Shown piece after piece: positions 48,654 through 57,765 of a DNA stretch of 64,000 nt (its first letter is position 1; each line of letters begins with the position of its first letter). Under the pieces are notes generated by a model. The model made no database searches and had not been told where the DNA came from. It saw only the letters and a list, made by a program, of their open reading frames with translations. The stretch is from Pseudomonas sp. M47T1 (GTDB lineage: Bacteria; Pseudomonadota; Gammaproteobacteria; Pseudomonadales; Pseudomonadaceae), in assembly GCF_000263855.1 (NCBI RefSeq), contig NZ_AJWX01000006.1:62001-126000 (forward strand). Direction: 5' to 3'. The position numbers and the translations under genes were made by a program.

Positions 48654-49991
48654 TTACAGGATATACCGGGACAGGTCTTCGTTCTGCGCCAATTCGCCCA
48701 GGTGGCTGTTGACGTACTCGGCGTCGATGCGGATAGGCGCTTCGCTGTGGGCTGCGGCCAGGTCGCCGGCGCTGAACGACACTTCTTCAAGCAGGCGTTC
48801 AAGCAGGGTGTGCAGGCGACGGGCGCCGATGTTCTCGGTTTTCTCGTTCACCTGCCAGGCTATTTCGGCGAGGCGCTTGATGCCCTCGGGCGCGAACTCG
48901 ATGTTCAGGCCTTCGGTTTTCAGCAGTTCGCGGTACTGTTCAGTCAGCGAGGCGTGCGGCTCTTGCAGGATGCGCTCGAAGTCTTCGGGGCTCAGCGCCT
49001 TGAGTTCCACGCGGATCGGCAGGCGGCCTTGCAGCTCGGGCACCAGGTCGCTTGGCTTGCTCAGGTGGAACGCACCCGAGGCGATGAACAGGATGTGGTC
49101 GGTCTTGACCATGCCCAGCTTGGTGTTCACGGTGCAGCCTTCGATCAGCGGCAGCAGGTCGCGCTGCACGCCTTCCCGGGACACATCGGCGCCGCCGACG
49201 TTGCCGCGCTTGGCCACCTTGTCGATTTCGTCGATGAACACGATGCCGTGCTGTTCAACGGCTTCCAGGGCCTTGGCCTTGAGCTCTTCCTCGTTGACCA
49301 GGCGGCCGGCTTCCTCTTCGCGCACCAGTTTCAGTGCTTCCTTGACCTTGAGCTTGCGGCTTTTCTTCTTGCCCTTGCCCATGTTGGCGAACAGGTTCTG
49401 CAACTGGCTGGTCATCTCTTCCATGCCTGGCGGCGCGGAAATGTCGACGCCGACCGACTCGGCCACCTCGATCTCGATTTCCTTGTCATCCAGCTGGCCT
49501 TCGCGCAGGCGCTTGCGGAACAGCTGGCGCGTGTTGGAATCGGTGCTGTGGTTCTGGTCTTCGTTGAAGCCCATGCGCGCAGGTGGCAGCAGGGCGTCGA
49601 GGATGCGCTCTTCGGCGGCGTCTTCGGCGCGGTGCTGAACGCGTACGATTTCCTGCTCGCGCAGCAGCTTGAGGGCGGCATCGGCCAGGTCGCGGATGAT
49701 CGATTCGACGTCACGGCCCACATAGCCCACCTCAGTGAACTTGGTGGCCTCGACCTTGATGAACGGCGCGTTGGCCAGCTTGGCCAGGCGGCGGGCGATT
49801 TCGGTCTTGCCGACGCCGGTAGGGCCGATCATCAGGATGTTCTTGGGGGTCACTTCAACACGCAGCTCGGCAGGCAGCTGCATCCGGCGCCAGCGGTTGC
49901 GCAGGGCGATGGCGACGGCGCGCTTGGCATCGTCCTGGCCGATGATGTGGCGGTTGAGTTCGTGGACGATCTCGCGGGGGGTCATGGACAT
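48654..49991 (-). CDS. hslU: HslU ATPase of the HslUV (ClpYQ) protease
   Basis: 445-residue AAA+ unfoldase. [28 protein letters not shown], Walker [13 protein letters not shown], Walker [15 protein letters not shown], the I-domain (about 110-240, containing charged [15 protein letters not shown]), sensor/arginine region [15 protein letters not shown], and the C-terminal tail EDLSRYIL that docks into HslV. 77 bases separate it from hslV. Confidence 0.98.
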   Translation of the reverse strand: MSMTPREIVHELNRHIIGQDDAKRAVAIALRNRWRRMQLPAELRVEVTPKNILMIGPTGVGKTEIARRLAKLANAPFIKVEATKFTEVGYVGRDVESIIRDLADAALKLLREQEIVRVQHRAEDAAEERILDALLPPARMGFNEDQNHSTDSNTRQLFRKRLREGQLDDKEIEIEVAESVGVDISAPPGMEEMTSQLQNLFANMGKGKKKSRKLKVKEALKLVREEEAGRLVNEEELKAKALEAVEQHGIVFIDEIDKVAKRGNVGGADVSREGVQRDLLPLIEGCTVNTKLGMVKTDHILFIASGAFHLSKPSDLVPELQGRLPIRVELKALSPEDFERILQEPHASLTEQYRELLKTEGLNIEFAPEGIKRLAEIAWQVNEKTENIGARRLHTLLERLLEEVSFSAGDLAAAHSEAPIRIDAEYVNSHLGELAQNEDLSRYIL

Positions 49992-50068
49992 GATATGTGG
50001 CGGTCCTCTAGCGGTGGTTCCAAGCGTGGAAAAGCCCGACAGCGATAGCCAGGCGCCAAAACAGCCTG

Positions 50069-50599
50069 TTACTCCGCGAGGTCCTGCTCCTCGATGGTCA
50101 GGTTGTGGTTGGTGAACACGCAGATGTCGCCAGCGATGCCCAGGGCGGTCTCGGCGATTTCGCGGGCCGACAGGTCGGTTTTCATCAGCAGGGCGCGGGC
50201 CGCGGCTTGCGCAAAGGCGCCACCGGAACCCATGGCAATCAGGCCGTCTTCGGGTTCCACCACGTCACCGTTGCCGGTGATGATCAAGGACGCGTCCTTG
50301 TTGGCCACGGCCAACATGGCTTCCAGGCGGCTGAGGGAGCGGTCGGTACGCCATTCTTTGGCCAGCTCGACGGCGGCGCGTACCAGATGGCCCTGGTGTT
50401 TCTCCAGTTGGCCTTCAAAACGCTCGAACAGCGTGAAGGCGTCGGCGGTGGCACCGGCGAAGCCGGCGATGACCTGGCCGTGGTACAGGCGACGCACTTT
50501 CTTGGCGTTGCCTTTCATCACGGTATTACCGAGGGAAACCTGGCCGTCGCCGCCCATGACGACTTTGCCGTGGCGGCGTACTGAAACGATGGTGGTCAA
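50069..50599 (-). CDS. hslV: HslV peptidase of the HslUV protease
   Basis: 176 residues. The active site is Thr1 after removal of Met, so the start must give (M)[19 protein letters not shown]. The codon there is TTG at 50599, with GGAG 9 bases upstream; the next in-frame start above it (GTG 50614) would bury the Thr. Other motifs: [14 protein letters not shown] and [19 protein letters not shown] start is unusual but decided by the chemistry. Confidence 0.96.
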   Translation of the reverse strand: MTTIVSVRRHGKVVMGGDGQVSLGNTVMKGNAKKVRRLYHGQVIAGFAGATADAFTLFERFEGQLEKHQGHLVRAAVELAKEWRTDRSLSRLEAMLAVANKDASLIITGNGDVVEPEDGLIAMGSGGAFAQAAARALLMKTDLSAREIAETALGIAGDICVFTNHNLTIEEQDLAE

Positions 50600-50709
50600 G
50601 GGGAGAGTCTCCACGCAGCGGGGCGAAAATGCCCTGATGGAAACTCATATGGGGGTGGGTGCAGGTATTTCAACCTTGGGGGATGAGCGGCATGTGTGGC
50701 AGGAGGGTA

Positions 50710-50799
50710 TGTGGGAGCGGGCTCTGCCCGCGAAGGCCGCACCGCGAAGCGTCGGAGACTGCCCGGTGTCCTCTTCGCGGGCAGAGCCCGCTCCCACAG
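50710..50799. repeat. REP element pair (P. putida type), inverted
   Basis: Left unit tgtgggagcgggctctgccc and right unit gcgggcagagcccgctccca; a near-consensus pair between the SPOR-domain gene and hslV. Confidence 0.92.
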
Positions 50800-50813
50800 A
50801 TATCAGTCGAGGA

Positions 50814-51503
50814 TTATTGGCGGGTTTGGCGTTGCTGTAACAACAAGTTGCTGAAACCGCTGCCTGCCAGTTGTTTCTGCGCCACGGTCAGTTGTTCACG
50901 GTTGCTGAACGGACCTACCAGTACCCGGTACCAGGTATCGTCTTTCACCGTGCCCGACTCGACCGACACTGCTTGGCCCAGCAGGATGATCTGCGCACGC
51001 ACGCGGTCGGCATCCGACTGCTTGCGGAACGAGCCGGCCTGCAGGAAGAACTGCGTGGTCGCCGCTGGCTTGATCACCGCAGGTGCCGGTGGCGGGGTCT
51101 GGCCCGACAAGGCAGCCTGGGCGCGCGCGGTATCGATCTTCGCCGCTTCAGCCGGGGTTACCGGCGGTTGCGCCGGCACCGGCGGGGTTTTCTCCGGCAC
51201 GGCTTCAGGCGGCACGATCACTTCCGACTCGGGCAGCAGGGTATAGAAGTCATACTTGGGCTTGACCGGGGCCTGTGGGCTTGGCGGCGTCTTGTTGGCC
51301 TCGGCGATCTTGTCAGCCTTGGCCTGTTCGGGTTTAACCCGCTTGACGTCGTCGTGACCCGGCTCCAGCTTCATCAGGAAAACGATGAACGCGCCGACCG
51401 TCAGGCCGACGGCCATCCATACCCAACCCGGGATCGGCTTTTTCGCTGGAGCGGAGTTTCGGCTGGCGCCACGCTTGGGAGCAGGTTTTTTCTTGGCAAC
51501 CAA
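50814..51503 (-). CDS. SPOR-domain cell-division protein (FtsN-like)
   Basis: 229 residues: basic cytosolic start (MVAKKKPAPKRGASRNSAPA), one membrane span (WVWMAVGLTVGAFIVFLM, about 28-45), a Pro/Ala-rich periplasmic linker (about 60-150) and a C-terminal SPOR domain (FFLQAGSFRKQSDADRVRAQ ... WYRVLVGPFSNREQL) that binds denuded peptidoglycan at the septum. Equivalent by position to P. aeruginosa PA5052, next to argS. FtsN-like role is by architecture. Confidence 0.92.
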   Translation of the reverse strand: MVAKKKPAPKRGASRNSAPAKKPIPGWVWMAVGLTVGAFIVFLMKLEPGHDDVKRVKPEQAKADKIAEANKTPPSPQAPVKPKYDFYTLLPESEVIVPPEAVPEKTPPVPAQPPVTPAEAAKIDTARAQAALSGQTPPPAPAVIKPAATTQFFLQAGSFRKQSDADRVRAQIILLGQAVSVESGTVKDDTWYRVLVGPFSNREQLTVAQKQLAGSGFSNLLLQQRQTRQ

Positions 51504-51504
51504 C

Positions 51505-53241
51505 TTACATTCGCTCCAGAGTTTCCAGGCCCAGCAATTCCAGGCCTTGCTTGAGGGTGCGACCGGTCAGGGCAGCCAGGCGCAAACGGCTTTGCTGCTG
51601 CTCGGGCGTTTCGGCGCCGAGAATCGGGCAGTTTTCGTAGAAGCTGGAGAACAGCCCCGCCACATCGTACAGGTAGGTGCAGAGTACGTGCGGGGTGCCT
51701 TTCTCGGCCACGTTATTGAGGATTTCGCCGAACTGCGCCAGTTTGGCGGCCAGTTCGTGTTCCTGCGCAGCGTCCAGCACGATCTGGCCCTCGACATCGG
51801 CAAAGCTCTTGCCCAGCTTGCGGAACACGCCGGCCACGCGGGTGTAGGCGTACAGCAGGTAGGGCGCAGTGTTGCCTTCGAAGTTGAGCATCAGCTCGAA
51901 GTTGAAGCTGTAGTCGCTGGTGCGGTGCTTGGACAGGTCGGCGTATTTCACCGAGTCGATGCCCACCACCTTGGCGATGGCGCGCAGTTCTTGCTCGGCC
52001 AGATCCGGGTTCTTTTCCTTGACCAGCGCGTAGGCGCGCTCCTGCGCTTCGGTCAGCAGGTCGATCAGCTTCACGGTGCCGCCGTCACGGGTCTTGAACG
52101 GACGGCCATCGGCGCCGTTCATGGTACCGAAACCCATGTGCTCCATGTCCATCGGGTGGCCGACGAAACCAGCCTTGCGGGCCACGGCGAACACTTGCTG
52201 GAAGTGCAGGGCCTGGCGCTGGTCGACGAAGTACAGGGCACGGTCGGCCTGCAGCGTGTTGCTGCGGTAGCGCACAGCGGCAAGGTCAGTGGTGGCGTAC
52301 AGGTAGCCGCCGTCGGCCTTGACGATGATCACCGGCAGCGGCTCGCCTTCGGCGTTCTTGAACTCGTCGAGGAACACGCACTGGGCGCCATTGCTCTCAA
52401 CCAGCAGGCCGGCGGCCTTGAGGTCGTTGACCACGTTGATCAGGTCGTCGTTGTAGGCGCTTTCGCCCATCACGTCGGCCATGGTCAACTTGACGTTCAG
52501 CAGTTCGTAGATCTTTTGGCAGTGCGACAGCGAGATGTCCTTGAACTTGGTCCACAGCGCCAGGCAGTCGGAGTCGCCAGCCTGCAGCTTGACCACCAGG
52601 CCGCGGGCGCGGTCGGCGAACTCCGGCGACTCGTCGAAACGTTGCTTGGCGGCGCGGTAGAAGTTTTCCAGGTCTGACAGTTCGTCGCTGGCGATGGGGT
52701 TTTCCTGCAGGTAGGCCATCAGCATGCCGAACTGCGTGCCCCAGTCGCCCACGTGGTTTTGGCGAATAACCGTGTCACCGAGGAATTCCAGCACGCGCGC
52801 CACGCCGTCACCGATGATGGTGGAGCGCAGGTGGCCAACGTGCATTTCCTTGGCAAGGTTGGGGGCCGAGAGGTCCACCACCACGCGCTGGGTGCTGCCG
52901 GCCTTGGTCACGCCCAGGTTGGCGTCGGCCAGGGCTGCGTCCAGGCGACCGGCCAGGGCCTGGGTGTTCTGGAAGAAATTGAGGAAGCCGGGGCCGGCGA
53001 TCTCGACCTTGCTGATCTGCTCGTCGGCAGGCAGGGCGGCAATCAGCTTTTCGGCCAGGTCACGCGGCTTCATGCCGGCCGGCTTGGCCAGCATCATGGC
53101 GATGTTGCTGGCGAAGTCGCCGTTTTTCTTGTCGCGCGCGTTTTCCACCTGGATCGCTGGCGTCAGCCCTTCAGGCAACACACCTTCCGTGACGAGTTGG
53201 GTGAGGGCTTGTTGAATCAGCTGGCGAATGGTGTCTTTCAT
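51505..53241 (-). CDS. argS: Arginyl-tRNA synthetase
   Basis: 578-residue class I synthetase. The HIGH-type motif is [16 protein letters not shown] (about residue 130), the N-terminal Add1 domain starts [16 protein letters not shown], and the C-terminus ends LGLETLERM. Start at 53241 follows GAGAAG; the open frame extends 42 codons upstream without family sequence. One base separates it from the SPOR gene. Confidence 0.98.
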   Translation of the reverse strand: MKDTIRQLIQQALTQLVTEGVLPEGLTPAIQVENARDKKNGDFASNIAMMLAKPAGMKPRDLAEKLIAALPADEQISKVEIAGPGFLNFFQNTQALAGRLDAALADANLGVTKAGSTQRVVVDLSAPNLAKEMHVGHLRSTIIGDGVARVLEFLGDTVIRQNHVGDWGTQFGMLMAYLQENPIASDELSDLENFYRAAKQRFDESPEFADRARGLVVKLQAGDSDCLALWTKFKDISLSHCQKIYELLNVKLTMADVMGESAYNDDLINVVNDLKAAGLLVESNGAQCVFLDEFKNAEGEPLPVIIVKADGGYLYATTDLAAVRYRSNTLQADRALYFVDQRQALHFQQVFAVARKAGFVGHPMDMEHMGFGTMNGADGRPFKTRDGGTVKLIDLLTEAQERAYALVKEKNPDLAEQELRAIAKVVGIDSVKYADLSKHRTSDYSFNFELMLNFEGNTAPYLLYAYTRVAGVFRKLGKSFADVEGQIVLDAAQEHELAAKLAQFGEILNNVAEKGTPHVLCTYLYDVAGLFSSFYENCPILGAETPEQQQSRLRLAALTGRTLKQGLELLGLETLERM

Positions 53242-53357
53242 GGTCTTCTCGTTCGTCCGCGTGGGCGGGCGGCGCTTGGAAGCGCGGGTGGAAAAACTGG
53301 ATATTATCCGGTGCGGGTGGGGCGTTGCCAACCTTTGCTGGTAATGCGGTGAATTCT

Positions 53358-53418
53358 TCGCGGGCACGGCCCGCTCCTACCGGGTGGCGCAGGCCTGCTG
53401 GAGCGGGCCGTGCTCGCG
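53358..53418. repeat. REP-type inverted pair at the priA 3' end
   Basis: tcgcgggcacggcccgctcc and ggagcgggccgtgctcgcg in inverted orientation, ending one base before the priA stop codon on the minus strand. The cores differ from other copies (cacggcc for cagagcc). Confidence 0.8.
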
Positions 53419-55638
53419 CTAGTAGAGGTCCACCGGGTCCACGTCCAGCGACCAGCGCACCTGGCGGCCGCTGGGCATTTGCTCCAGTTGCAGCATCCAG
53501 CTGCTGAGCAGCCGGTGCAGCGGCGCGCGGCTGGTGGCCTGCAACAAAAGTTGGGCCCGGTAACGGCCGGCGCGTCGCTCCATGGGCGCCGGTACCGGGC
53601 CGAGCAGTTCGATGCCTGAAAGCTGCAATTGTTCCAGCAGGCGCTCGGCTTCGCTGCACGCTTCGTCGAGAAACCCTTCGGCCTGCCCGGGCTTGTGCGC
53701 TTCGGCGCGCAACAGCGCCAGGTGCGCGAAGGGCGGCAGGCCGGCGGCGCGGCGCTCGCTGAGGGCCTGCTCGGCAAAGGCGAAATAGCCCTGCTCGGTG
53801 AGCTGTACCAGCAGCGGGTGGTCGGCCAGGTGCGTTTGAATAATGACCCGGCCTGGCTCCTCGGCGCGCCCGGCGCGGCCGGCAACCTGCACGATCAACT
53901 GCGCCATGCGCTCGCTGGCCCGGAAGTCGCCGGAAAACAGGCCGCCGTCGGCATCAAGGATGGACACCAGGGTCACGCGGGGGAAGTGATGGCCCTTGGC
54001 AAGCATCTGCGTGCCCACCAGGATGCACGGCTGCCCTTTCTGGATGGTGGCAAACAGCTGATTCATCGCGTCCTTGCGCGAAGTGCTGTCGCGGTCCACG
54101 CGCAATACTGGGTAGTCGGGGAACAGAATGCTCAAGCGCTCTTCCGCCCGCTCGGTGCCCGCGCCCACCGGGCGCAGGTCCACGGTGCCGCATTTGGGGC
54201 ACTGGCGTGGCACGCGCTCGACGTGGCCGCAATGATGGCAGCGCAACTCGCCGGAGCGCTGATGCACCGTGGTGCGGGCGTCGCAGCGTGGGCATTCGGA
54301 CAGCCAGCCGCAGTCATGGCATAGCAGCGTTGGCGCGAACCCGCGGCGGTTCAGGAACACCAGCACCTGTTGGCCATTGGCCAGGGTCTGGCCGATGGCC
54401 TGTTGCATCGGGCCGCTGATGCCGCTGTCCAGTGGCCGGCTCTTGACGTCCAGGCGCAGGAACTTGGGTGGTTTGGCGCCGCCGGCGCGGTGCTCCATTT
54501 TCAGCAGGCCGTAACGGCCGATATAAGCGTTGTGCAGGCTTTCCAGCGAAGGCGTGGCCGACCCCAGCAGGATGGGAATGTTTTCCTGGCGCGCCCGCAC
54601 CAGCGCCAAATCGCGGGCGTGATAGCGCAGGCCTTCCTGCTGTTTATAGGAGCCGTCATGCTCTTCATCGATGATGATCAGCCCGGGGTTCTTCATCGGC
54701 GTGAACAGCGCCGAGCGCGTGCCTATGATGATGTCGGCCTCGCCATCACGGGCGGCCAGCCAGGCATCCAGGCGCTCGCGGTCATTGACCGCCGAGTGCA
54801 GCAGTGCGATGCGCGCGTTGAAGCGTTGCTCGAAGCGCGCCAGAGTCTGGGGGCCCAGGTTGATCTCGGGGATCAGTACCAGCGCCTGCTTGCCGGCTTC
54901 CAGGGTTTCGCGGATCAGTTGCAGATAGACTTCGGTCTTGCCGCTGCCCGTGACGCCGGCCAGCAGGAAGGCATGAAAATTGTCGAAACCGGCGCGCACG
55001 GCCTCGAAGGCGGCGCGCTGTTCGGTGTTCAGAGGCAGTTCCGGCTGGGCCAGCCAATGTTCGTGGCGCCCGCCCGGCGCATGCCTGCGCACTTCCACCT
55101 GCACCAGGGCCTTTTCCAGCAGCAGGTCGAGGCTGGTCTTGTTCAGCCCCAGCTTGCTCAGCAGTTGATGCGCCACGCCGTGCGGGTGCTGGGCCAGGGT
55201 GGCGAGGGCCTCGCGCTGTTTGGGCGCATTCTTGATGCGCGGGTCATCCTGACGGGCATTGGGTGCGGCCAGCCAGAAGCGCTCCTGGCGGGCCTCGGCC
55301 GGTTCGCCCTGGCGCAACAACACCGGTAGCGCCCAGTTGAGGGTGTCGCCAAGGCTGTGCTGATAATATTGCGCGGTCCACAGGCACAGCTTGAACAGCG
55401 CTGGGGGCAGCGGGCTGACCGGGTCCAGCAGGGCGACGGCTGGCTTGAGCTTGTCGGCCGGCACTTCGCTTTGCTCGGCCACTTCCACCAGAATGCCAAT
55501 CATCTCCCGGCGGCCAAACGGCACGCGCAGGCGCATGCCTGGGCTGAAGGCGCTGGCCGGCATGCCTGCCGGGGCCCGGTAGTCGAACAGGCGTCGCAGC
55601 GGCGAGGGCAGGGCGAGGCGCAGGATGACGTCGGGCAC
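53419..55638 (-). CDS. priA: Primosomal replication helicase PriA
   Basis: 739-residue 3'-5' DExH helicase for replication restart. N-terminal 3'BD domain (ILRLALPSPLRRLFDYRAP), winged helix, Walker A GVTGSGKTEVYLQL, DEEHD box (IIDEEHDGSYKQQ), the zinc-binding insertion with paired cysteines (LCHDCGWLSECPRCDART, LRCHHCGHVERVPRQCPKCG) and helicase motifs V-VI (GTQMLAKGHHFPRVTLV, QVAGRAGR). Confidence 0.98.
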   Translation of the reverse strand: MPDVILRLALPSPLRRLFDYRAPAGMPASAFSPGMRLRVPFGRREMIGILVEVAEQSEVPADKLKPAVALLDPVSPLPPALFKLCLWTAQYYQHSLGDTLNWALPVLLRQGEPAEARQERFWLAAPNARQDDPRIKNAPKQREALATLAQHPHGVAHQLLSKLGLNKTSLDLLLEKALVQVEVRRHAPGGRHEHWLAQPELPLNTEQRAAFEAVRAGFDNFHAFLLAGVTGSGKTEVYLQLIRETLEAGKQALVLIPEINLGPQTLARFEQRFNARIALLHSAVNDRERLDAWLAARDGEADIIIGTRSALFTPMKNPGLIIIDEEHDGSYKQQEGLRYHARDLALVRARQENIPILLGSATPSLESLHNAYIGRYGLLKMEHRAGGAKPPKFLRLDVKSRPLDSGISGPMQQAIGQTLANGQQVLVFLNRRGFAPTLLCHDCGWLSECPRCDARTTVHQRSGELRCHHCGHVERVPRQCPKCGTVDLRPVGAGTERAEERLSILFPDYPVLRVDRDSTSRKDAMNQLFATIQKGQPCILVGTQMLAKGHHFPRVTLVSILDADGGLFSGDFRASERMAQLIVQVAGRAGRAEEPGRVIIQTHLADHPLLVQLTEQGYFAFAEQALSERRAAGLPPFAHLALLRAEAHKPGQAEGFLDEACSEAERLLEQLQLSGIELLGPVPAPMERRAGRYRAQLLLQATSRAPLHRLLSSWMLQLEQMPSGRQVRWSLDVDPVDLY

Positions 55639-55664
55639 GCGTGCTTCTCTGGGTAAGGAGTCTA

Positions 55665-55730
55665 TGGGGGCTGGCTTGCCAGCAAGTTTTTGAGGCCGTT
55701 GAAAAGCTCGCTGGCAAGCCAGCTCCCACA
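55665..55730. repeat. REP-like inverted repeat, family C copy 2
   Basis: Arms tgggggctggcttgccagca and gctggcaagccagctccca around tttttgaggcc. Same family as 32713-32775. Between the divergent priA and rpmE genes. Confidence 0.8.
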
Positions 55731-55887
55731 GGTCTCATCAATCAATGAAGGGGCGCAGCCTAGCAGACGACAGCCGGTGCGAGCGATAACTTGCGTGTTT
55801 GACAGCGTCTGGTAACATACGCGGCCTAATTACGTGCGGTATTCAACAATGGTGTTGGATGGCGGCACGCAGCCTGAGGAAGTAGCC

Positions 55888-56106
55888 ATGAAACCAGAAA
55901 TTCATCCAGCATACGAAGCCGTTGACGCCACCTGCAGCTGCGGCAACGTCATCAAGACCCGTTCGACTCTGTGCAAGCCACTGAGCCTGGACGTTTGCTC
56001 CGAGTGCCACCCGTTCTACACCGGTAAGCAGAAAACTCTGGACACCGGCGGCCGTGTTGACCGCTTCCAGAAGCGTTTCGGCGGTTTCGGCGCTAAAAAG
56101 GCCTGA
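55888..56106 (+). CDS. rpmE: 50S ribosomal protein L31
   Basis: 72 residues. Zinc-binding (C+) form: the CxC pair in [10 protein letters not shown] and the CxxC pair in [10 protein letters not shown] are all present. Start at 55888 ([13 protein letters not shown]) has GAGGAA upstream. An extended -10-like TGGTAACAT lies at 55810-55818. A strong terminator follows. Confidence 0.98.
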   Translation: MKPEIHPAYEAVDATCSCGNVIKTRSTLCKPLSLDVCSECHPFYTGKQKTLDTGGRVDRFQKRFGGFGAKKA

Positions 56107-56130
56107 TCGAACGATCGAGCTGGTAAAGAA

Positions 56131-56157
56131 AGGCGTCCTTCGGGGCGCCTTTTTTTT
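56131..56157 (+). terminator. Rho-independent terminator of rpmE
   Basis: AGGCGTCC - TTCG - GGGCGCCT followed by a run of seven T. Stem of 8 pairs with one G-U and a UUCG loop. Confidence 0.95.
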
Positions 56158-56174
56158 CCTGAAATTCAAGATGG

Positions 56175-56223
56175 TTCACAATAATATGGTTTAATTGTGC
56201 ACATTAAATAAATTTATTGTGAG
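56175..56223. promoter_or_regulatory. AT-rich palindromic region upstream of maeB
   Basis: Outer arms TTCACAATAA (56175-56184) and TTATTGTGAG (56214-56223) are inverted copies (9 of 10), and between them TGTGCACA (56196-56203) is itself a perfect palindrome. Three TTGTG/CACAA half-site-like elements in an island far more AT-rich than its surroundings suggest a regulator binding region. Which regulator is unknown. Confidence 0.4.
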
Positions 56224-56369
56224 CAGTTACAGGCCCCGGATTCCGTGGCCCTGCGGCCAAAGTCCAATAGGCAGGCGCTTGGGGCAAGTGACCAGCCAGT
56301 CTTGTCGCCTGTTTGCAGGGCGAGTATCCTCGGCGCTTCAAAAAGTCCTAGCACAAGCGGAACGCCAAA

Positions 56370-57638
56370 ATGTCAGATTTGAAAACTGCCGCTCTCGAGT
56401 ACCATGCCCAGCCGCGTCCTGGGAAACTGAGTGTCGAGCTCACCAAACCTACCGCTACTGCCCGTGACTTGTCCCTGGCCTACAGCCCGGGTGTTGCCGA
56501 GCCGGTTCGTGAAATTGGTCGCGACCCCGAGCTGGCTTACAAGTACACCGGCAAGGGCAACTTGGTAGCAGTCATTTCCGATGGTACTGCCATCCTCGGT
56601 CTGGGTAATCTGGGCCCACTGGCTTCCAAGCCGGTGATGGAAGGCAAGGGCGTTCTGTTCAAGCGTTTCGCTGGCATTGACGTATTCGACATCGAAGTCG
56701 ACTCCGAAAGCCCTCAGGCTTTCATCGACACCGTCAAGCGTATCTCCATCACCTTCGGTGGTATCAACCTGGAAGACATCAAGGCGCCAGAGTGCTTTGA
56801 AATCGAGCGCGCGCTGATCGAACAGTGCGACATCCCGGTGTTCCACGATGACCAGCACGGTACCGCCATCGTTACCGCAGCCGGCATGATCAACGCCCTG
56901 GAAATCGCCGGCAAGACCCTGGAAGACGCCAAGATCGTTTGCCTGGGTGCTGGTGCCGCCGCCATCTCCTGCATGAAACTGCTGGTGAGCATGGGCGCCA
57001 AGATCGAGAACATTTACATGATCGACCGTACCGGCGTGATCCACGCTGGCCGCGACGACCTGAACCAGTACAAGGCCGTGTTCGCCCACGCCACCGACAA
57101 GCGCACCCTGGACGACGCCGTTGAAGGCGCTGACGTATTCGTCGGCCTGTCCGGCCCGAACCTGCTGAGCGCCGAACAACTGAAGCGCATGGCGCCGAAC
57201 CCGATCGTGTTCGCCTGCTCCAACCCGGACCCGGAAATTTCGCCAGAGTTGGCTCACGCCACTCGCAACGACGTGATCATGGCCACCGGCCGTTCCGACT
57301 ACCCGAACCAGGTCAACAACGTACTGGGCTTCCCGTTCATCTTCCGTGGTGCCCTGGACGTTCGCGCCAAGCGCATCAACGAAGAAATGAAGATCGCCGC
57401 CGCCAACGCCCTGCGCGAACTGGCCAAGCTGCCGGTTCCTCAGGAAGTATGCGACGCCTACGGCGGCATCTCGCTGGAATTCGGCCGTGAGTACATCATT
57501 CCGAAGCCAATGGACCCACGTCTGATCACCCTGATCTCCGACGCCGTCGCCAAGGCCGCCATCGAGACGGGTGTTGCTACCCTGCCGTATCCGAAGAACT
57601 ACCCGCTCAAGAGCGTGGATGACGTGTTCAACGGCTAA
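56370..57638 (+). CDS. maeB: Malic enzyme, short form
   Basis: 422-residue oxidative decarboxylase (malate to pyruvate and CO2, NAD(P)-linked). N-terminal malic domain: AYSPGVAEPVREI, ISDGTAILGLGNLGPLASKPVMEGKG, FHDDQHGTAIVTAAG; then the Rossmann domain with CLGAGAAAISCMKLL. Unlike E. coli MaeB it has no C-terminal phosphotransacetylase-like domain. The cofactor preference cannot be read reliably; maeB is the usual pseudomonad name. Confidence 0.95.
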   Translation: MSDLKTAALEYHAQPRPGKLSVELTKPTATARDLSLAYSPGVAEPVREIGRDPELAYKYTGKGNLVAVISDGTAILGLGNLGPLASKPVMEGKGVLFKRFAGIDVFDIEVDSESPQAFIDTVKRISITFGGINLEDIKAPECFEIERALIEQCDIPVFHDDQHGTAIVTAAGMINALEIAGKTLEDAKIVCLGAGAAAISCMKLLVSMGAKIENIYMIDRTGVIHAGRDDLNQYKAVFAHATDKRTLDDAVEGADVFVGLSGPNLLSAEQLKRMAPNPIVFACSNPDPEISPELAHATRNDVIMATGRSDYPNQVNNVLGFPFIFRGALDVRAKRINEEMKIAAANALRELAKLPVPQEVCDAYGGISLEFGREYIIPKPMDPRLITLISDAVAKAAIETGVATLPYPKNYPLKSVDDVFNG

Positions 57639-57652
57639 GTAGCCGCTCGCAA

Positions 57653-57686
57653 TAAAAAAGCCCGACTCTAGGAGTCGGGCTTTTTT
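57653..57686. terminator. Bidirectional terminator between maeB and ponA
   Basis: AAAAAA-GCCCGACTC - TAG - GAGTCGGGC-TTTTTT, perfect 9-bp stem with A- and T-runs, able to end transcription from the convergent maeB and ponA genes. Confidence 0.95.
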
Positions 57687-57765
57687 GTGGTTGCCGATTG
57701 TATCTGGCACACCGCAGCGTTTGTGACGCAGCCTGCGGCAGCTACGAAATCCCGGGGTGCCTACA

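Noticed and set aside
48597..50048. Antisense open frame opposite hslU
   Set aside because: Compositional shadow; hslU motifs are complete on the minus strand.
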